In this document: positions 28,240-34,494 of the stretch, piece by piece | Numbering within the stretch: position 1 is the stretch's first letter | Layout: the number at the start of each line of letters is the position of its first letter | Origin: a virus | Direction: 5' to 3' (one strand) | Length of the DNA stretch: 34,494 bases | IMG/VR virus record: IMGVR_UViG_3300036944_000036 | Location: 1 to 34,494 of that record | Translations under genes and position numbers: made by a program | The notes under the pieces: model-generated | Seen by the model: only the letters and a program-made list of their open reading frames with translations | What the model was told of the DNA's origin: nothing | The model's database searches: none

Positions 28240-30084
28240 TTATGGTAATAATGCCGCAGCCGATGCGCCGCCAAACATTGCCGGTGTTAATTGACCCCGT
28301 AAAGCAGCTGCCATCAATCGGCTTCTGTCTTTGGGCGCTGCGTCAGCAATCAACTTGGCTGCTGCTTTCGGGTCGGTCAATGCCTCTGCCAATTGCCTTT
28401 GCATGGTTTCTGATGGATTTTTGTAAATCCACCGTGATAATGCATTAATGCCAGGCGCTTCTAATGCCATCAATGGCAATCCAGATTTAGCCGACGCATT
28501 TGCCATTGCAAGGTTTTGATAGGTATTTGAACCTACGCCAAGACCTAATGATTTTGCGTTGTCCCCTCGTGCAATGTCTTTTGCAATATTTTGCAATGTT
28601 TGCAATTGGGCAGGATTGTCAGCAAATACATTTTCTAATGTTGCGCCTTTAAATCCTGTGGCTGCTCTAGCTGTTTCAGCAGATTTTCGCAATGCTTCAG
28701 CATAGGCATTGCCTCGTTCATTTAATAAACCACCTTCTTCACCAATTGCGGGAATAAGTTTATTCTTTAAATATTCACCAACAGCCATTTGATTGATCGG
28801 CTTGCTGCCTTCTGCATATGTTGCAACGGCTTCTGCGTATTTTGGACTTTGCTTCTGCAAAAACGTCATTAAACGTTCTTTAACGCCCATCAAAATGCGT
28901 TTTTCGTTATCGCTTTCTGCTGTTGCAATTTGCTTATCTAATGCACGTTTAGTGTAATCAAGACCTAAAATTGAACCTTTGGGGTCTTTTACGTTAACTC
29001 GTTCATTTTTTGCCAATACAACAGCATCTTTCATGGCTTGTTGAATGGCAGGCGTATCTAACAAATCTGCCATTTCAGCAGCAGCTACATCACGCTCTGC
29101 TTTGGGCAGCATTTTGCCTGTAAGTGGATCGCGGTTAATGTTTAGCGTTTGCTTGTAGGCGTCTTTGTAAAGCAAGTTTGCTGCATCTTCCCTTGCCGTT
29201 TCAAACAATTCTTTTTTGCCTGCATCGCCCGCAACGTCATATGCTGCCTCACGCCTTGCTTGTACTTGCGACATTTTGCGTGGCGTAAATATGTCAGGAT
29301 TAGCCGATTGTGCTTGGCGTTGCATTGCTGCCAACCCACCGCTTTCAGCCACTTCAGCAACTGTTGGCTGAGAGCCTGGCACTAATTCGGTGGCGTTCGC
29401 CATGCGGTTTAACGTATCTCCTAAATCACTTGGGCGAACTTGACCACGCAATGTACTGCCAACAATGGCTTTACGACCAGATTCTGTAAATGGCTGAACC
29501 AAGGCTTTAGCAAGCTCATAACCACGGCCTGCAAGCGCAGGAATAGGCGCTAATATCCCGCCTAGCGTACCGCCACCAACAGTTTGCAATACTTTTTGTG
29601 TATTGAAATCTTGATTGCCAGAAGTAACTGGACTGATTAAACCACCAAGCGCCCCCATCGTTGTGCCTGCTTCCATTAAAGCAGGGATTGTTTTTACTGC
29701 ACCTAATGCTTTCATAGCCAAAATATTAGGTGGTTGTGCCACGTTGCCTAAAAACCCTGCAATGTCTGCACCTTGAAAGTTTGTTGCCGCTTTTGCAGCA
29801 TCCATTTCGGCTTTCTTTTTGGCAATCCCTTCGTCAACACTTGCCGCTTGTTCATCAAGAAATTTGCTAATTGGATTAGGATTAAATCCGCCTAATGATG
29901 AAACGGTAGATAAAGCTCTTGGCAATAACTGAGCGCCAGCGTCAATAAATCCAGTTGCGCCAGTTAAAAATCTGCCAGGCTGTGATGCAAGAATTTCTTG
30001 CCCAAGCGTAGCCGGTGCTTTTTCTTTTGCCCAATCAGGTATACCTGTTGGTTCTTTTGCCCAATCTGGAATGTTTTCAGCCAT
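28240..30084 (-). CDS. internal virion / DNA ejection protein candidate
   Basis: This 614-aa protein is large, Ala/Lys/Glu-rich and mostly helical, with Gly-rich hydrophobic stretches (PALMEAGTTMGALGGLISPV). Near its start the motif IPDWAKE occurs twice within 12 residues (residues 5-11 and 15-21). Size, composition and position after the neck gene fit proteins packed in podovirus heads and ejected with DNA. No peptidase or lysozyme motif is visible. Its TAATG overlap links it to the upstream 512-aa gene. Confidence 0.6.
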   Translation of the reverse strand: MAENIPDWAKEPTGIPDWAKEKAPATLGQEILASQPGRFLTGATGFIDAGAQLLPRALSTVSSLGGFNPNPISKFLDEQAASVDEGIAKKKAEMDAAKAATNFQGADIAGFLGNVAQPPNILAMKALGAVKTIPALMEAGTTMGALGGLISPVTSGNQDFNTQKVLQTVGGGTLGGILAPIPALAGRGYELAKALVQPFTESGRKAIVGSTLRGQVRPSDLGDTLNRMANATELVPGSQPTVAEVAESGGLAAMQRQAQSANPDIFTPRKMSQVQARREAAYDVAGDAGKKELFETAREDAANLLYKDAYKQTLNINRDPLTGKMLPKAERDVAAAEMADLLDTPAIQQAMKDAVVLAKNERVNVKDPKGSILGLDYTKRALDKQIATAESDNEKRILMGVKERLMTFLQKQSPKYAEAVATYAEGSKPINQMAVGEYLKNKLIPAIGEEGGLLNERGNAYAEALRKSAETARAATGFKGATLENVFADNPAQLQTLQNIAKDIARGDNAKSLGLGVGSNTYQNLAMANASAKSGLPLMALEAPGINALSRWIYKNPSETMQRQLAEALTDPKAAAKLIADAAPKDRSRLMAAALRGQLTPAMFGGASAAALLP

Positions 30085-31622
30085 TACGGTTCTACTCCAA
30101 ACGTATCCCTAAACTTTTGCCGTGCGGCAGGATTGTTTTTTGCATAATTAATGTCAGATTGCGTAGGAGTCGGTTTAGGATTTGCCACCTTTGCGTTAGG
30201 CTGCAAACCTGTTGGCATTGTGTAACCGGCGGATTCATGTACAGCCCTAAATTCATTGCCAATGTTTGTTAACTCTGCTTTCATGCGAGTTAATTTTGCT
30301 TTGGCGGCTTCTGGCGTATCTGTAATTTGTGGAATAAACGGAATCAATCTAGGCATTTCCGCAATAGTTACTGCTGCGCCTGACCGGTCATGAATAATCA
30401 TGCTGCCAATGTCTGCAATAGCGGCTCTTGTAACAACGCCATTAGGGTTTGATTTTTGCAAAATGGTGTCAGGAATTCGCCCTTGAATTGGCCCGATAGC
30501 ACCAGCATCACCTTGTAGTCCATCAACCGTTTTGCCACCTAAAAGTTGCAATGCGGTATCAACTTGACGCTCACTTGTTGAGTTGGTCAGCATTGCTTTT
30601 AATACATTTTCAGGAACTGGTTTAGGTACTTTACCAATTGGAACGCCGTCAATTTTAAGAGGTGTTGCAGTTGCATCTGGATTAACAGCAACAGGGCCAG
30701 TATCCGTTTGCACAACATTAGCTGCCGGTGGTGCTGTCCTTCTGTCAATCAAAGCCATCATTTTTTCTTTAAATTGTGGCATATCCGGAGTAATACCCGC
30801 CGCCCTCAATTCTTGTTCAAGTGATGTTTGCGTTTGAACAGGAGTAATTCCTTTCACTTCAACATAATTACCATCTTTACCCATCTGCACATAAATAACT
30901 TTGCCATCACGTTCAACAGCAATTGGCGCACCCGCTGGCATATTGACGTTAGTTACTGATGGCAATGGACGCATTGATTGCTTGAACTCTTGCAGCGTTC
31001 CTTTGTAACCTTGGAAATCTTTTGCGTATTTGTATTCTGCTAATGGGCCTTGGCTTTCTTTGCCCAATTGCTCGTATTCCAATTTAGCAACTGGCGCAAT
31101 GTACGGGTTTTGGCTCATCATCATCTGCACAAGACGTTGACGTTTTTGCTCTGGGTCTAATGGCATACCGCTAGTTGGCGCAATAGCTGCCTGTGGTGCT
31201 ACAGCAGGCTGATACGCCACAGCAGGCGTTTCTACGTTGCCCGACGGTGCAACTTGCAGATTCGGATTGTCCTCAAAATCAGAACCCATTGGCGTAAATG
31301 ACGTTGCAGGCCGTGCTTGCACTTCAGGGCTGCCCATCGTTGCCGCGCGACCAGGTGAGGCTGTCGGATTGAGGCTTGACAACATCTGTTGCGCTTCAGT
31401 TTTGGCTTCTTGATTTAACTTAATGCGTTCTTCATCGCCCGTGCCTTTTGCGCCCATGTAGGCTTGCAACACTTTGGCAAGTCCAGATAAAGGAGAAATT
31501 GGCGCTTGAATACCTTGATAGCTCTGAATATCAATTGGCTGAAATGCTTGTTGTTGCATAATCTGCGCTAACTTTTCGTTGCGCTGAATTGCCGCTAATC
31601 TGGTGTTGTAATCTAAATCCAT
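30084..31622 (-). CDS. internal virion protein candidate
   Basis: This 512-aa protein starts MDLDYNTRLAAIQRNEKLAQ. A helical Gln-rich N-terminus is followed by a low-complexity Pro/Ala middle (about residues 85-160). The C-terminal half is of mixed character (GDAGAIGPIQGRIPDTIL, SMIIHDRSGAAVTIAEM) and ends RQKFRDTFGVEP. It stands between two other ejection-type genes. The call is from position and composition. Confidence 0.5.
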   Translation of the reverse strand: MDLDYNTRLAAIQRNEKLAQIMQQQAFQPIDIQSYQGIQAPISPLSGLAKVLQAYMGAKGTGDEERIKLNQEAKTEAQQMLSSLNPTASPGRAATMGSPEVQARPATSFTPMGSDFEDNPNLQVAPSGNVETPAVAYQPAVAPQAAIAPTSGMPLDPEQKRQRLVQMMMSQNPYIAPVAKLEYEQLGKESQGPLAEYKYAKDFQGYKGTLQEFKQSMRPLPSVTNVNMPAGAPIAVERDGKVIYVQMGKDGNYVEVKGITPVQTQTSLEQELRAAGITPDMPQFKEKMMALIDRRTAPPAANVVQTDTGPVAVNPDATATPLKIDGVPIGKVPKPVPENVLKAMLTNSTSERQVDTALQLLGGKTVDGLQGDAGAIGPIQGRIPDTILQKSNPNGVVTRAAIADIGSMIIHDRSGAAVTIAEMPRLIPFIPQITDTPEAAKAKLTRMKAELTNIGNEFRAVHESAGYTMPTGLQPNAKVANPKPTPTQSDINYAKNNPAARQKFRDTFGVEP

Positions 31623-31624
31623 GA

Positions 31625-31921
31625 TTAAGTCCCCATGTCACCGGTGTAATTGCCGCCTTGGGCATTACCACGGTCAAACATACCGCCAGTTTGCGCTTGA
31701 CCAAGTTTCAACCGAGCCATGTAGTCCTGATAGTCTTGCATCTGATTACCTTGGCTGGCTTGTTGGTACATCTTCATTGCGTCTTGAACGCCGCCAAACG
31801 GGTTTTGAGCTTGTGGCATTTGCTGTTGCATATCGCCCTGCAACTGAGTCGGTTGGGCTTGTTGTTGCAACATCTGAGCCATTTTCTGCTGTGGCGTGAG
31901 ATTAACGTATTGGTTTAGCAT
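31625..31921 (-). CDS. small Gln/Met-rich virion-associated protein
   Basis: This 98-aa protein is dominated by Gln, Met and Gly (LQQQAQPTQLQGDMQQQMPQ) and has no domain signature. Its ATG overlaps the upstream stop (TAATG), and it ends a few bases before the next gene. Low-complexity proteins of this kind often flank ejection proteins in environmental podoviruses. Role unknown. Confidence 0.6.
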   Translation of the reverse strand: MLNQYVNLTPQQKMAQMLQQQAQPTQLQGDMQQQMPQAQNPFGGVQDAMKMYQQASQGNQMQDYQDYMARLKLGQAQTGGMFDRGNAQGGNYTGDMGT

Positions 31922-33390
31922 TATAGTTTCCCGTAATTAACCATCATATAACCGCTTTCATGCGGCACAATTGCATCTGGCATTACTTTGGCAACTTCAT
32001 CTGCCATCACGCCAAGCTCACGTTTACCAAAAATGTCATACTCATAAATGCCAATGCCAAGTGAATGAGTGCCAACTTGAACGATATTTGATTTTAAACG
32101 CCTATCAGAGAATTTTGGTGCAAACATTGCAGCCGTACCCAATGCGCTAAATAAGCCCTGAGTCGTTGCGTTATTACCCGCTTGCTGAATACCGTAATTT
32201 TGCATTGCCGCTTGATTTTGAGCTTGCGTAGCTGCAAACGTAGGCGCTGGTGCAACTGACGTACCTTGGTAACCTTGGAATTGAGGCAATTGAATCTGCG
32301 ACCCGCCCATAAGCCCGATGACTTCGTTGATCGGTTGCGCCCGTAATGCCAAGTCCTGCGCCAACTGTTGTTGCTGTGCAGTATTTTGAAACTGAGCCTT
32401 GTTAAGCCCTTGGCTGAATTGAGTGCCTTGGGTTTGCATACCCTGACCGTAATTCTGACCAACAGCCGAGTTATATAGCCCTGCACCAGATAGTTGGGCT
32501 TGATTCGCAAAGTTGCCTAGCGTTTGCTGCTCATTTAAACCTTGCTGACGCGCCGCCATATCCAAGTTGATACCTTGAAGTGCCGCTTGGTTGTATAAGT
32601 CATTAACACCCATTTGACGGTTTCTATACGCAGCATCGTAGGCCGCTGTGCCAGGCGCTAAACCTTGGTTTGCCAATGATTGTTTAAACGATGTATCGCC
32701 CGCTTGAATCGTTGGGTTAAGACGCTGAAGAATCAAGTCTTGTGCGCTTGTGCCCGCATTGATTGGCATCGCTGCAAGGTTGCTTGTATCAAGCGAATAT
32801 TGCAAAGGTACGGTTGTTTTAGCGTTGAAATTTTCAGCCAATGGCACAGCGCTGTAACCACCAAAATCGTGTTTAATTTCTGTGGTTGTAGGTGTAAATG
32901 GTTGCGACAACGTAGCTCGAGCGTTTGCAATTCCTGTTTCACCAAGGTTTGCCAATGCAGTTTGAACACGCTGCTGCGAATCTAAAGTTTGCTGCGCTTG
33001 TGGTGTGAGGGTTTGAGTAACTGTAGGAATCCCGCCGCCGGTCATGTACCCTTCACGGGTTGGCGCTGCACCACGCCTTGCATTGGCAGCGTCATAACCG
33101 GCTTGATCAAAATAGGTTGCGCCTGTTGTCGTATCGCCTTCAGGATTGCCTTGCCGCATAAATGCATTGCGGTCTAAATTGCCAGCGTTGTATTTTGCCA
33201 ACGCCGCATCGTATGAACCTTGGTCAAATGTCGGGGCAGAATACGAAACCGTCTGATTACCAAACGGTGTGTACATATTTGGATTACTCATGACATTGGA
33301 CTGTTTAGCCGCTGCAAGGTTATCAATACCTTGTTGCTTGGCTGCGCCAATATAATCCGGTGCTGGTGGTGCTGATGCTGACTTACCCAT
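31921..33390 (-). CDS. virion protein with C-terminal S74-like chaperone domain
   Basis: This 489-aa protein has about 420 residues of Gln/Asn/Ala-rich sequence (AALAKYNAGNLDRNAF, NQAALQGINLDMAARQQG). A compact C-terminal module begins FSDRRLKSNIVQVG. Ser428 and Lys433 have the same spacing as the catalytic Ser-Lys pair of S74 intramolecular chaperones, so self-cleavage just before Ser428 is expected. The module ends GVMADEVAKVMPDA and MMVNYGKL. S74 domains normally trimerise fibres; here the host protein looks more like an ejection or neck component. Confidence 0.7.
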   Translation of the reverse strand: MGKSASAPPAPDYIGAAKQQGIDNLAAAKQSNVMSNPNMYTPFGNQTVSYSAPTFDQGSYDAALAKYNAGNLDRNAFMRQGNPEGDTTTGATYFDQAGYDAANARRGAAPTREGYMTGGGIPTVTQTLTPQAQQTLDSQQRVQTALANLGETGIANARATLSQPFTPTTTEIKHDFGGYSAVPLAENFNAKTTVPLQYSLDTSNLAAMPINAGTSAQDLILQRLNPTIQAGDTSFKQSLANQGLAPGTAAYDAAYRNRQMGVNDLYNQAALQGINLDMAARQQGLNEQQTLGNFANQAQLSGAGLYNSAVGQNYGQGMQTQGTQFSQGLNKAQFQNTAQQQQLAQDLALRAQPINEVIGLMGGSQIQLPQFQGYQGTSVAPAPTFAATQAQNQAAMQNYGIQQAGNNATTQGLFSALGTAAMFAPKFSDRRLKSNIVQVGTHSLGIGIYEYDIFGKRELGVMADEVAKVMPDAIVPHESGYMMVNYGKL

Positions 33391-33829
33391 TTTCTACCCC
33401 TAGAAATCGGCAATTTTCTTTTGCCAACGTCAAAAATATAATATCGCCATCCGGTGTTGCATCTTTTACCCTTGCTTCTTCAATAAAGCCCATCTTGGTA
33501 ACTAATTTTAGGCTTTTTACATGGGTACTGCTCACCGGAACAATAATCTTTTTTACCTTACAAACCTCAAAAGGGTAGTTAAATATCGCTCTTAAATACC
33601 CTTTTGTCATACGTCCTTCAATTGCTATGTGGCACACAATTGAGGCTTTATTCCAATTCTCGTAAATCACGCCTGCAATAATCTGCCCGTCACGCTCTAG
33701 ACCTATTGCCTGCGACCCTTCTGCAAAATACTTGCCATGCACTCGCGCAGCGACCCAATTACCAACAGCATCGCCCTGGACTATATGCCAGCCCAACCTT
33801 GCTGATACACAATGTCCGTCGATGCCCAT
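33383..33829 (-). CDS. GNAT-fold acetyltransferase
   Basis: This 148-aa protein shows the GNAT pattern: a central strand with AIGLERDGQIIAGVIYENW, then IVCHIAIEGRMTKGYLRAIF. The last block reads KIIVPVSSTHVKSLKLVTKM with GFIEEARVKDA, which matches the conserved C-terminal GNAT motif. Its substrate is unknown. From ATG 33829 it overlaps the neck gene by 49 bases; a TTG at 33796 would overlap by 16. Small GNAT proteins of this form are often found near the ends of phage structural operons. Confidence 0.78.
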   Translation of the reverse strand: MGIDGHCVSARLGWHIVQGDAVGNWVAARVHGKYFAEGSQAIGLERDGQIIAGVIYENWNKASIVCHIAIEGRMTKGYLRAIFNYPFEVCKVKKIIVPVSSTHVKSLKLVTKMGFIEEARVKDATPDGDIIFLTLAKENCRFLGVENG

Positions 33830-34494
33830 AAAATCGTAATCCCCTGGCTTGCAGTTTTAAACTGTGTTCCCGCGCAGTAACCGATTCCAGTTACCCCTTG
33901 CCAGTTATTAGTGATGACGTTATCGGTTGCCCAATAGTCAACATCCCATTGTGCCGTGTCCCATTTAGCATTGATCTGCGGGCTAAAACTAAGCGCCGCA
34001 GTCGTGTCTGCTAAGTCAAAGTCCATGTTCAAACCGAGAAATATTGACGGTGAGCCATTGGTAAATATCGACGGTCTGGCGCGAGTAAAATACTTTTTAA
34101 CGCCGCGAGCATCGAAATAGTTAAACGCTTGCAATGCGTATCCATTAATGTCGCTCACATCGTCAGCGTAATTGTCATCCCAAGCGTGGGCAACGTAACC
34201 ATCCCCGCCCCAGTACGGCTCGTTGTTAAATATCGTCCAACAGTTTGCCGCTTGGCCTGTAAAGTTGCACCAAGCCTTTGTGATGTTATTCATCACATAC
34301 TGTTGTTGCTGACCTTCTTGCACCGGCACATTGATCGTCAAAGCGTTGTGCTTTGGATCAAAAGTAATGTCCCAGCCAAAATTCTCGCCGTACTGTTGCG
34401 TTGCAGCACTAAACGCACCTTGGATTTTGTCTGACAATGCAATGCGTGGGTCAAGTCTGGACGATTGCAGACTAGCTGCCAACGGATACAAACC
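33781..34494 (-). CDS. gp10-like neck/DNA-stabilisation protein, C-terminal part (gene starts at 943 across the join)
   Basis: This is the continuation of the gene that starts at 943; bases 34368-34494 repeat 1-127. The part encoded from 34367 downward has further beta-rich repeats (YGENFGWDITFDPKHNALTI, NVPVQEGQQQQYVMNN) and Trp/Asp-rich segments (DTAQWDVDYWATDNV). It ends in GITILWASTDIVYQQGWAGI. The last blocks resemble repeated propeller blades. It overlaps the downstream GNAT gene. Confidence 0.62.
   Translation of the reverse strand, partial: GLYPLAASLQSSRLDPRIALSDKIQGAFSAATQQYGENFGWDITFDPKHNALTINVPVQEGQQQQYVMNNITKAWCNFTGQAANCWTIFNNEPYWGGDGYVAHAWDDNYADDVSDINGYALQAFNYFDARGVKKYFTRARPSIFTNGSPSIFLGLNMDFDLADTTAALSFSPQINAKWDTAQWDVDYWATDNVITNNWQGVTGIGYCAGTQFKTASQGITILWASTDIVYQQGWAGI
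34368..34494. repeat. terminal direct repeat, right copy
   Basis: Exact duplicate of 1-127. It should be removed once when closing the circle. Confidence 0.9.

Noticed and set aside
1-34494. tRNA genes, CRISPR arrays or insertion sequences
   Set aside because: No cloverleaf-like sequence with a recognisable T-arm, no regularly spaced repeats and no transposase were seen by eye on either strand.

Overview
The window is one complete, circularly permuted genome of a tailed phage, about 34.37 kb long. The last 127 bases repeat the first 127 exactly. When the ends are joined, a gene cut by both edges becomes a single intact 509-codon frame. The gene set suggests a podovirus with a P22-like head and neck: small and large terminase, a 768-residue portal, a glutamine-rich scaffold, a coat protein, a gp4-like adaptor, a gp10-like neck protein and several ejection-type proteins. 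No tape measure, tail tube, sheath or baseplate gene is visible. Gram-negative spanins (Rz with a nested Rz1 lipoprotein) and moderate GC point to a Gram-negative host. A freshwater betaproteobacterium is my guess from the resemblance to lake phage genomes; the sequence does not prove it.

Layout: almost everything lies on the minus strand as one nearly unbroken unit. It starts at a divergent control region (22250-22356), runs leftwards to position 1, and continues from the right end down to 24117. In transcription order it carries: recombination genes (Erf-type annealing protein, SSB, PD-(D/E)XK exonuclease; 22249-20171); a second control region (19986-20170); small accessory genes (19985-17980); endonuclease VII, a C5 cytosine methyltransferase with a second coding-like frame across it, a Ref-like HNH nuclease and RusA (17983-15639); small conserved genes and terminase (15631-13152); a glycosyltransferase and an FkbM methyltransferase (12844-11656); portal, a large beta-rich protein, scaffold and coat (11654-4596); minor head proteins, a DUF115 protein and the adaptor (4584-1459); the neck protein across the join; GNAT and ejection-type proteins (33829-28240); tail or adhesin-like proteins (27637-25495); and lysis (25498-24117). 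Neighbouring genes commonly overlap by ATGA or TAATG.

The plus strand carries a small island (22357-24145): a Cro/YdaS-like repressor, about 617 bp without a gene that contains a 23-bp-stem terminator hairpin and a G-quadruplex motif, and four small genes. It also carries two HNH homing-type endonuclease genes placed against the grain at 981-1466 and 27664-28224. A near-identical operator sits at both leftward control regions, and a partial copy abuts the repressor start codon, which suggests one small regulon. I see no integrase, DNA polymerase, helicase or RNA polymerase gene, no tRNA and no CRISPR array, so replication probably relies on the host.
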